Part shown: positions 48,507 to 58,747 of the stretch, piece by piece
Position numbering within the stretch: position 1 is the first letter of the stretch
Layout: the number at the start of each line of letters is the position of its first letter
Origin: Coprinus comatus
Lineage: Eukaryota; Basidiomycota; Agaricomycetes; Agaricales; Agaricaceae
Length of the DNA stretch: 64,000 bases
Direction: 5' to 3'
Assembly: GCA_034638255.1 (NCBI GenBank)
Contig: JAWPGT010000019.1
Span: 248,001-312,000 of the forward strand
The notes under the pieces: model-generated
Seen by the model: the letters and a program-made list of their open reading frames with translations, nothing else
What the model was told of the DNA's origin: nothing
The model's database searches: none
Program-made: the position numbers and the translations under genes

Positions 48507-50124
48507 TTGATAGGTCACAACTTCAACGAAGCAGATCTCGTTACCGAGAAACCCCTTCCACCGAACCCTTCCCAGTTCACATCCCCGGACCGATCCAAGC
48601 CTCTACCTCACAAGACTCTGGATGCTCCACCTCGTCTTTATACACAACCACCAGTACCTCCCCAATCTCAGCTTTTCGGAGAACCTAGTCCTATACAACG
48701 ACAAGGTTCGCAATCTAGCGAAACTTCAAAACAACAATACAGAGAGAAACAACAACAATCTTCATCTGAAGAAGACAACTCAGACGACGACGACCCCCCG
48801 CCAATCCCTCCTCGAAGACCTAGAGTTACTATCCCGTCTCGAGTCCATACACCAATCACAACTCCCGCCCGCCACCCAACAACTCCACACACTCCGTCAT
48901 TACCCCCGGCTCCACCAAATCCCTCCACACCTACTACAAACAGCTCGTCAAGCTCAAATCCAACGATGCCCTCCACAACTACAGTCCCAGCACTCAAACT
49001 CCCAGTTCCCCCACCATTCGCTGGAGACACAGCATCCTACGGTCATTGGAAACAACGACTTGGAATCTACTATGCAGCAGATCAAGCCCGATTCCATGAC
49101 AGCGAAACAAAGATCCTATACACTCTTTCCCTTATGGTTGGACCGGCAGCCACATGGGCACATGCCTTCACAGAGAGCGCATACGACGACAAGACTTCAA
49201 CCTACAATTTGGGAACCTTCACAGCATTCACCAAAGCCTTGGACACAAGCTTCCGCTCATCCACCCACGTCTCAGATGCCATGGCCCGGATTACCAAGTT
49301 TAAACAAGGAATGCGCAACGTACACGAGTACATCGCAGAATTCGAATCCCTTGCACTTGAAGCACAAATCACACAGGACACACTCAAAATCCATCTCTTC
49401 AAAATGGGTCTTGAACCCACAATTGGAATGTATGCCATCAGAGCCATGCCAGCCGATACCTATGAAGCATGGAAAGGCGCTGCCCGCGCAGCCAGCCACA
49501 TACTTCAGTCTGAACGAGACTATCGTCAGACACACTATCCCCAAAGGAACCCTCAAATACGTCAAAACCCTCGCTATCGCCAGGCTCAAAACTTTCGTCA
49601 ACCGCAGTCTATCCCGCGTTACGTTCAACCACCCGTGCGCAAAAGACCCGTACGCCATGGATGTCGACTACATCGAAGAGGCAATCAATAACCTTCGCCT
49701 CAACGGTGAAGAGGAACTCTGTAACATACACGATGAACAGGAGGACTTTGAAGAAGAAACCCCTCAGCCATCTCAAATTGATCCCGGAGAAATCCTTAAT
49801 CAATTCATCGACAGAGTCTTCACAAGCGAACAAAAGGAATTATTCAGAGATCGACTCTGTTTCCTCTGCAAGAAACCAGGCCATTTCGCCAACCGATGCC
49901 CAGCTCGACGAACTGGCCCATCACCTAATCGCCCGAGGACAATCCCTCGCCAGGCGTACAACCAGAGGAAGGCCCCGACCAAAAATCGAAACCCCCATCT
50001 ACGACGCCAGATCAACAACCTCATTGAAACCGCCCCTGAAGAAGAAGTAGCAGACGTCTACGATTACTTCTCCCAAGATAACATGAACAACGATTTCAAC
50101 AGCAAAATCAAGGATTTTGCTTAA
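48507..50124 (+). pseudogene. gag: gag with one-base frame break
   Basis: Capsid/nucleocapsid region. A Pro/Ser-rich N-terminus leads to a capsid domain (KLPVPPPFAGDTASYGHWKQ, AMARITKFKQGMRNVHEYI, ESLALEAQI) in one frame up to about 49640. It continues in the next frame as DPYAMDVDYIEEAINNLRLN and the CCHC knuckle CFLCKKPGHFANRC (about 49858-49899), stopping with TAA at 50122-50124. The frames join at CGCAAAAGACCC, so one extra A would explain the break. The first frame begins at a TTG and I see no upstream ATG in frame, so the start is uncertain. Confidence 0.85.
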
Positions 50125-53100
50125 AGAGATTAGCCACCACGTCTAACTCTCTTCCATCTGTGTCTACTGCCCCATCTACATCATCATATTCTATTCCTCT
50201 TCCACTCAACGCTGTACAACTCGGAGGAAATGGATCCAACTCTATCTACGCCCCCACACAAACTTCCAGTGCAGTAGCCAACTCAGAAACCATGGATATC
50301 CTCGCCCTCATCGACTCAGGAGCAGGAGGAAATTTCATTGACCCAGCTTTGGTAAAACAACACCAATGGCCTGTCAAGAAACTCTTAAAACCCATTACTG
50401 CTTACAATGCAGATGGTACCAAAAATGGTGTTTGTTCATTCTATTCCCCATTGAACTGTACAGTTAATGGTCGACAAACAACCATCGAAGCCAAAATAAT
50501 CAGTCTCGGAAAACCTAGAATCATTTTAGGATTCCCCTGGTTACAAGAAAATAATCCAGACATCAACTGGTCTGACAGATTACTCAAATGGAGAGAAGAA
50601 GAATCAAGCGACGAGATATACCTTGATCTAATTCAAACCATTACTGACGATGACACACAACTGAACAAAATCTGCCTCGATGAGGAAGACTCAGTTGAGA
50701 TTAATGTCAAAACATCATCCTCTAACACCATCGCTCAACAATTTGGTGACAAGAAACAAGACGACCCTAAGAAAGTCGTTCCTAAAGAGTTTGCCGAATT
50801 CTACAAACTCTTTGACAAGAAAGCATCAGAACGCTTTCCTCAAACCCGACCTTGGGATCATAAAATTGAACTCGAAGATTCATTCGAAGCTCGTTCAATT
50901 AAACCATATCGGTTATCACCTCTAGAAGAGAAGGAACTGGACACCTTCTTAAAAGAGAATCTTGAAAAAGGTTACATTCGACCTTCGAAATCACCTATGG
51001 CCTCCCCTTTCTTCTTTGTAGGAAAGAAAGATGGAAAACTACGGCCCTGTCAAGATTACAGATATCTAAATCAACACACTATCAAAAACGCATATCCCAT
51101 TCCACTCATCTCATCAATACTCGACAAATTGAGAGATTCGAAATGGTTCACAAAACTTGATGTTCGTCTAGGATATAACAATATCCGCATAAAAGATGGA
51201 GATCAATGGAAAGGAGCTTTTAAAACAACTAAAGGACTTTTTGAACCCACAGTCATGTTCTTTGGAATGTGCAACTCGCCAGCTACCTTCCAAGCAATGA
51301 TGGACTCATTGTTTAGAAAGCTGATAGATGATGGAGAAGTCATTGTCTATATGGATGATATCCTCATTCATGCCAAAACTAAAGAGGAACTTCGCCGTAT
51401 TACTAAAGAAGTACTACGAATCCTCCTAAAGAATGATCTATTTCTCAAAACAGAGAAATGCGAATTCGAAAAACAACACCTCGAGTATCTCGGTGTAATC
51501 ATCACTCCCAACAACGTCGCCATGGACCCCGCGAAATTACAAGGCATCCAACAATGGCCCGTACCCAAGTCAGTACGAGACGTTCGCAAGTTCATTGGAT
51601 TTTGCAATTTCTACCGCAAATTCATTCGAAACTACTCCGACCTCGCACATCCGCTTAACGCTCTTATGTCTAATACTAAAGTATTCGATTGGACATCCGA
51701 ATGCCAGTCTTCACTCGAAGATCTGAAAGCGCGATTTCTCACACAGCCCATCCTCACAGTTGCCGATCAAACTAAACCGTTTGAAATAGAATGCGATGCA
51801 TCCCTATACGCAACAGGAGCTGTCCTACTACAACGAGACACCAATGGAGTCAAGCACCCAGTTGCTTATCACAGTCGAAGTTTCAATCCCGCCGAACGAA
51901 ATTATCATTGCTCAGAACAAGAATTCCTCGCAATAATTCGAGCACTCACAGAGTGGAGACACTACTTCGAAGGATCACCACACAAAACCATTGTATGGTC
52001 CGATCACGAAAACCTCAAACGTTGGAAAAACCCTCAAGATCTCAACTGACGACAAGCACGATGGACAGCGTATATGCAAAGATTCAACATTGAAATCCGA
52101 CATATTCCCGGCAAGAAAAATGGTCCCGCCGATCACCTATCCCGAAGACCTGATCACATACCTATCGGAGACGATAATCATGACGTAACTGCACTACCCC
52201 CGTCATTATTCTCCACAGATTTACGAGAAACGTCAATCTGCATTATTGATGACCTCATCGGTCAGAAAATAAAAGACGTCACTCAACAACGGTCTTCATC
52301 TATTCCTGAAACATACGTCATCGATGACGATGGTTTCCTCCGCTATCAGAACAAGATTGTCATCCCTGATGATCTTCTTCTCCGACGATCCCTCCTACAA
52401 AGAGTACATGACCATATCACCGCTGGACACCCAGGAATTACAGAAACTTTACGAAAACTAAAGCAATACTGTTACTGGCCCGGTATGAACTCGTTCGTAC
52501 ACAACTACGTTCAAGGTTGTGGAACCTGTCAACAATACAAGATCAATCGCCACCCACTCAAAGCACCCTTACAACCCATAAAAGGACCTGCTTCCATCCG
52601 TCCATTCACCCAAATCTCCATGGACATGATAACGGATCTACCTCCAGACGGCCCCTATGACTCTATATTGTCCATAGTGGACCATGGACTTACAAAGGGG
52701 ATATTAATTATTCCTACTGCGAAAACAGCCACAGCCGATGACATAGCCGAGCTATTGATAGAACGGTTATTCGCCAAATTCGGAACTCCCGAAAAGGTTA
52801 TCTCAGATCGAGGACCCCAATTCATCGCCAAGTCAATGCAAGAATTCTATTCAAAACTAAATATAGAACCCGCATACTCGACCGCCTATCATCCTCAATC
52901 CGACGGATCAACCGAAAGATTCAATCAAGAGATCGAACTATTCTTATCCATCTATTGCTCTGCAAACCCCAATGCTTGGGCACGAGCACTGCCTATCCTC
53001 GAATTTACACACAATTCCCGCACCCATGCTGGTCGCACTCAAACCCCATTCGAACTAATGTATGGCTATGCACCAAAAACATTCCATACTACGGAAGAAC

Positions 53101-53651
53101 CCTCAAACATCCCATCTATCTCATCCCGATTTGAGTACCTCAAGCAAACAAGAGAACAGGCTCAAGAAGCTCATGAACATATGCGTCAACTTATGGCCGC
53201 TCGATCGAACAGACCATTACCAACCCTAGAACCAGGACAACGGGTCTGGCTCGATAACAGAAACCTCCAAATCAAATACAAATCGAAGAAAATGGCACAG
53301 CGCCGAGAAGGCCCCTTCAAAATTCTACGCAAAATAGGAACAACCACCTATGAACTAGAGTTACCAATGACGTGGAGGATCCACAACAAATTCCATATCC
53401 AACTCCTCACTCCTGTCAAAGAGAATGACGTATATGGCAAAATGTTTACAACACCACCTCCAGACATCGTAAATGGAGAAGAAGAGTACGAAGTCGAAAA
53501 TATCCTGAACCACCGAGGAACCCCGAGGACAAGACGGTATCTTGTTCATTGGAAAGGATACTCTTCCACAGAAGATTCTTGGGAACCTGAATCGAATCTT
53601 ACCAATTCAGGAGCAATCCTAAAAGACTATAAAGAGAGACATGGACTCTGA
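50082..53651 (+). pseudogene. pol: pol polyprotein with internal TGA
   Basis: Aspartic protease (ILALIDSGAGGNFIDPALV), reverse transcriptase (KKDGKLRPCQDYRYLN, active site VIVYMDDILIHAK), RNase H (FEIECDASLYATGAVLL; AERNYHCSEQEFLAIIRAL; WSDHENLKRW), integrase (zinc site HDHITAGHPGI..CGTCQQYK; DDE residues in SMDMITDLPP, VISDRGPQF and STERFNQEIE) and a chromodomain (YEVENILNHRG..YLVHWKGYSSTEDSWEPESN). The frame is open from about 50082, overlapping the end of gag by about 40 nt in the -1 frame. A single TGA at 52047-52049 interrupts RNase H just before RQARWTAYMQRF, where the family normally has arginine. Otherwise it is intact. Confidence 0.94.
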
Positions 53652-54674
53652 CCAAATCCCCAGTTCAATGCTCTACTCTCCTCCCAATACACCCATCACT
53701 ACTATCGCCAATGCCACCCCCACCGTACTCCCAACCCAAACCTTGGCTCCTACCAATGGTTCCACCACACGCATCCCTCTCCCGTATTCCCCTGACACTC
53801 AGCTTGTTCGATTCTGACTATCATGCGAAACATACATCGCTGACCTCGAATCCGTTCATCGAAACAACTCTGAACGCCGCACACTCCTTCACACCCTTCG
53901 GGAAGACCTATCTGCTTACTTTCCTCAAAGAGCTAAGGAACTGTACCTTTGGGACACCTTGGCCCACACTTGTCAAAAACTCCAATCGAATGGTTTTTCA
54001 CAACCAGAGCATGCTAGCCTCCACCAGCTTTTCCAGGATCTTGACAGATCCCGAAATTCAAGACCTTCGCTCTTCAGCGTTAGTTTTGGACCACGATATG
54101 TTAGCACTAGCAACCTTGAGACTCGAAGGGACGGAAATCCTTTCTAGAGACTCGGAAGCGACTCACACCACTCCTCAGGAACCACTACATGCTCGAACAA
54201 TGGGCCCGGAACCTGACCACTCAGGAAAGCTACTACCTGACCAACCTACTATCCCACCAAACGTTCCCAGCCAATGTCCCCAGACCCCATACATGCCACC
54301 AATTAAATCCACACAGCGTCGGTGCCCTGCATGTAACGGACATAACCACTTTCTACCACATTGCGAAAGTTACTTCTGCAACCACTGTAAGCAAACTGCT
54401 CCAGGCCACTATGCCAAGCATTGCTCCCGCAACAAGTACAAAGGTCTCCCTTCCAACACCATCCCGACCTCCGTTATTGAGGAGCACTACATCCAAAACC
54501 CTAAACTCCGCCCTGCCGATAAAACGGACAGTAACATTCTACAAGGAGATAGGACACTTTTACAACAGCAACCGACACAACGACCAATCAATCGAGGGAC
54601 AACGCGTCCTAGCATTCATGAACCACCAGAGATACGCCGCTCATGATCAACAGGACCCCGTACCCCAATTCTGA
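53641..54674 (+). pseudogene. Third retrotransposon ORF, zinc-knuckle protein, broken
   Basis: The ATG at 53641 overlaps the pol stop codon. The frame runs MDSDQIPSS.., meets TGA at 53815-53817, and stays open as LLHTLREDLSAYFPQRAKEL, YLWDTLAHTCQKLQ. It then changes frame near 54100 to reach a double zinc-binding region (CPACNGHNHFLPHC and CNHCKQTAPGHYAKHC, about 54317-54430). A second frame change near 54560 and a TGA at 54672-54674 follow, after which the frame continues to a helix IIDAIPTLAKHAAAHARVLD. Similar extra ORFs with zinc knuckles occur downstream of pol in some fungal Gypsy elements. Role unknown. Confidence 0.7.
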
Positions 54675-54886
54675 CTGGATCTCGCAGTGAAAGACATCAT
54701 CGATGCCATTCCCACTCTCGCCAAGCACGCCGCCGCTCATGCCAGAGTACTGGATCAAATCAAGAAGACTTTGGACGAGACTTTGGAGAAGACTACGACC
54801 CCGTCGCCGAGGCCAACATCACTGGCTCCCCTTGCAGAGACCTCTGAAGTTGAGAATGAGGACATTCCCCTTAAGGAAGGAAGTAA

Positions 54887-55521
54887 TGTTACGAGTCCAC
54901 CCAAACCACCGGCCCGTACCACCACCACCGAGGAAGACTTGTTCGCCATCTTCCCCGAACTCATTCCCAATGATGACACCATGGACGACTCCGCTTGACA
55001 TACCATTCCCCGGTGACATCACAGTGACATCACTATGACATCGTTATGACCTAACGTCGAACTAAGTATGAGACTCCACTTATGCTTAGAAGTATACATT
55101 TCCCCAGCTCCAGTATTAGTTATCTGTTTCGTCATTTTACTCCTGTTGACTAATCTTTCATTGTATATGGAGTAAATAGTCCCCGACCCCGATGTCTCAC
55201 CTACTCCTGTTGACAGTTCTAGCATTGTGTATGGAGTAGATTATAAAGCGATGACGAGTATTAGGTTATAATTAGTTAGTAGCTATTATTAGGTACATCC
55301 CTAGAATAGTATAAATACTCGATGTAGTAGACGATTAAAGCCTTAAGCTTTAATCTCTTCTGTTGTAGCCCTTATACATCTCTGTCTCCATACCTCTCGG
55401 TCACTAGGTTGAAAGGCCTTGAGATTGCAGCAGAGTGTTTATTGATCGCACGTTCCTACACGACTGCACTCTAGCGTTTAAGTTCCAGGAGTGTTCAGCT
55501 TAACAGTTCGTGGTCATAACA
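54887..55521 (+). repeat. 3' LTR
   Basis: Starts TGTTAC after the polypurine tract and ends ATAACA. It differs from the 5' LTR by about 15 substitutions, a 3-bp indel and a roughly 10-bp duplication in a TGACATCAC(T/A).. tract. Most substitutions are CG in one copy and TG or CA in the other. Confidence 0.93.
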
Positions 55522-58512
55522 ATATCTCGAACAACAGCCTGAAACTGATGAGGGTTGTGGTTGAGATTCTTTGTGAAATCAATCATCCTCTCCAACAATC
55601 CTCCACCATAGACTCATAGTAAGAATAAGTTATCTTTCTAACCAGTTCAGAGTCTATGATTAGATGACGATCCCCCCAGCATTACATCCTCATCCATGGT
55701 GAGCAAGGAGAATATGAATATTTGAAATAAATAAGGTTTTATTGTATGTGAACTGTAGTGGAGAAATCTTTTTGCTTTTTATTTTTTTTGACACCACCAT
55801 CTGTATGGAGTTTCTTTCTGAAAAGGTCTGAATTTTGGATTGTTGAGGAGATATCTAGTCTTTATATGTTTTATTTAATTCAAGACTACAATGTCATCAA
55901 CCTCTGAATATTTGAATCCTAAACAGAGGCTAACTGGTTTAATTTTATCACAACTCAAGCATTACAAAATCCCCTTGACTCCCTCTAGCTTGTTCTCTCC
56001 AGAACCAGAATCATTGTTCGAGCATCCGTCAGCCTCAGCTTTAATCTTTACCTCATACACTTTCAAACTGGTGGATTCTCTTTACGAATAACGTTTGGAT
56101 AATCTCAACTCGTGAATGATCAATTCTCTTCTTGAATAGCATCAAATATCTTGCTCCCCTTTTTTGTCAACTAGATGTATGCTGAATAACATTTGTGGTA
56201 CCTTGGGGTCATGCATTTCATAGGGGTATAGACCCAGGATACCCCTCGAGCAAGATGGTGTTGAGACTTCATCTTTGAGGTATCCTGGGTTGACACATTG
56301 GACTACTACTTCTTATATTGAATATCCTCTAGATAATAACTTTGCAGCTATGCAGGTAGCGGCTTACCATTGTCAATATATCTTAAGCTCAGTTAACCTG
56401 CAACCGCAACTCTTCTCCACTCCTCGCTCAGGCTATTGGGCTATTCTAGGCTCTCAGTGATATAATCCGCTGTCCCCACTGTCATCTCCCCACCTCTATT
56501 CATCGATCATCACTGGAGCATGATGTCGAATCCACATCCATATAATATTGTTCCCCAACTCCTTATATCTACCTCCACCATATACGCCTACCCGCCTTTT
56601 CCTGCGATATTGTCATCGCGCAACCACTACCTGCATTTCACCTGCCTTCAACGAGACCCACAATGTCTGCCTCACACATCTCGTATGATCTTGGCGATGT
56701 TTTTCACTCAGACGTCCCCTACCCAACTTCTTGAACATTAGCACTTCAATCAAGCCACCTCTCCTGGCATACCACATTCTCCCAATCCCGCTTCATTATC
56801 TTGGTTGGTCAAAGATTCATTTATTTCCACTATTTTTTTCTTTTCATTTTTTCTGTTTTGCAGCATTCTCGAAATATAGTATAGTATAGCATAGTATCTC
56901 ATCTTCTTTCTCCTTCAATTAGTATCAAGTATTAGTATTCTAGTATATCTCTCTGTAAAGAAAATCAAGGATTCAAGTGTATTTTATACTAGTACTTTCC
57001 CCATGGATGTAAGTTGTTTTCATTACTGTAGTATATACTTAGGTGTTCGGGTTGTTCTCATCGTGTGATAAATGAATACTATGAATAACCTGTCTGCTTC
57101 AGCTCACAGCTCCAATGCTAGTGACGTTGGAATTAGCCCTCAGAGATGATGGAAAATACGTTTCAACAAAATAAAGTAAGAATACATTGCAACATGAAAA
57201 AGAAGGCTTTACTAGTATCGTACTCATGGTAACAAAGCATTTTCGATATTAGTGCAGAGAGTCAAGGGGTTGGTACTTGATATTTGATACTAAGCAGCAC
57301 CTGTGGTTCCCACATGGCCTCACTAGTTAGGCTGGGATACAAGGTCTGTCTCTGAGCCTAGTTAGTATCAATTTTAGCTATTTAATGGTCCTGTGATAAT
57401 CATGCAAAAAGCACTCAACTCTGAATCAACTTTCAGCCTTCAATACACTATATACTGTAGATAATAGACTATGTACTGAACATTAGTGTTTTTTTCTTAT
57501 CTTGTTATTGGCCAGATAAGATTATTTGATCCCAGTCACTTGTCAGGTGTCTTGTCACACTGATATATGATGAAGAGCGGGATCATATGTTGTGTGATGG
57601 ATGATGGCGCATCAACACATTATGTTTCCATCATTTCCTCTATTATTTCGACTCTCTCAATGGTGTCGCTCAACCATTGGTATGTCTTTTTTTTCATTTC
57701 CTCCTTTCTGTACCACTCATAAATTATGATACAAATATATTAATCAGAACTTAACACAAAAACCATATGTTAGTTATTAGTAATCCCAATGTTAAAACCC
57801 TTGACTTGACTCTACAGTAAGACTCAAGTCTTACACACAATATGTTAGAATATATATGTGTAGTATTTTTCTGCCCATAGCCTCATGTTTACTGTTATCT
57901 ATAACAAGGTATTTCAAAGTTCAGATTGCATAGCAACTGTCAAAAGGCTTCTCAATTAATATTCATTAACAATACACCAGATCACAGAGTACCTGTCATC
58001 GGAATATGTCATACCATGACAGCTTTTCCATCCTTCTTAATTAAGAACCAACCAATGGCAACTCAGTGCCAGCCTTTGACTTCCAAAGAATTCAAAACCA
58101 CTACTATAGATTGGCTTGAGCCTCGAGCTCATTCAGTATACTTGCCAAAGTTATTGTTTCATTCCTTAGAACCAACACTGTTCAAGGACCCCAGTATATG
58201 GTGAGTAATAACATCTGTCTAACTACTGTTGACAACAATATTCCACCACGGCGTTTCGGGATTCGCATTTGAGTGTTCATTTCCACAATGTAAAAATAGT
58301 ACATGATTCATTCATTTGTTTCAGTGTTATGCCTTTACATTTACATGTTACCTAATTCCTTGGAGAATCAGAAAACAAACACAATATTTGCAGCACTAAC
58401 ACTGCAATAGGTCCCTTCCCATCCCACCATTCCATTAAAATAGGTCATAAGGAGGGTAGATATCAACAGTATGTCAATAGTAATATTACTAATGACAGTG
58501 ATGCCGCCAAGG
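55522..58512. other. Repeat-rich region without genes
   Basis: No gene I can support. Open frames at 55891-56091, 56275-56460, 56520-56741 and 57926-58204 do not resemble known families. The first two lie in or beside the second copy of the dispersed repeat. Low-complexity tracts such as AGTATAGTATAGCATAGTAT occur near 56877. Confidence 0.45.
55985..56460 (+). repeat. Diverged dispersed repeat, copy 2
   Basis: Same orientation and landmark order as 375-930: CTCTCCAGAACCA, CTCAGCTTTAATC, AAACTGGTG, GTGAATGATCAAT, AACATTTGTGGTACCTTGG, CATCTTTGAGGTATC, TTACCATTGTCAATA and a final CTATTGG..CTCTCAGTGATAT. Indels of up to about 60 bp separate the two. Confidence 0.6.
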
Positions 58513-58558
58513 CAACAATGATTCTCAACATCCCCATTGATGTTGAGAATCATTGTTG
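58513..58558. repeat. Perfect 20-bp hairpin
   Basis: CAACAATGATTCTCAACATC at 58513-58532 is followed, after a 6-nt loop, by its exact reverse complement at 58539-58558. A related imperfect hairpin using the same GATTCTCAACATC core follows at about 58583-58615. It lies about 190 bp beyond the stop of the KDZ transposase. Confidence 0.85.
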
Positions 58559-58747
58559 TATAACCGGAACCCTGAACCCAACCAAGATTCTCAACATCAA
58601 CAGGGATGTTGGGTATCATATGTCTATGTTGCATACCACAATAAATATTTATTCAGAAAGAGGAAAAGCTGGCAAACACATTGAGACATTCACAGGAAAT
58701 TGTCTTACACATAACACAACATTATACCACATACAAATACATGCACA

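Larger units (their letters stand above)
47312..55521 (+). mobile_element. Ty3/Gypsy chromovirus LTR retrotransposon
   Basis: A complete element of about 8.2 kb: 5' LTR, leader, gag with a zinc knuckle, pol (protease, reverse transcriptase, RNase H, integrase, chromodomain), a third ORF with a zinc knuckle, a polypurine tract (AAGGAAGGAAG, about 54873-54883) and a 3' LTR. Domain order (integrase after RNase H) and the C-terminal chromodomain place it among chromoviruses, which target heterochromatin. It is now defective: gag has a frame break, pol has a TGA, and the third ORF is broken several times. No matching target-site duplication is seen at the two ends. Confidence 0.95.

Noticed and set aside
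48668..49030. Gly/Ser-rich minus-strand frame opposite gag
   Set aside because: Antisense of the Pro/Ser-rich gag N-terminus; its composition is explained by the coding strand.
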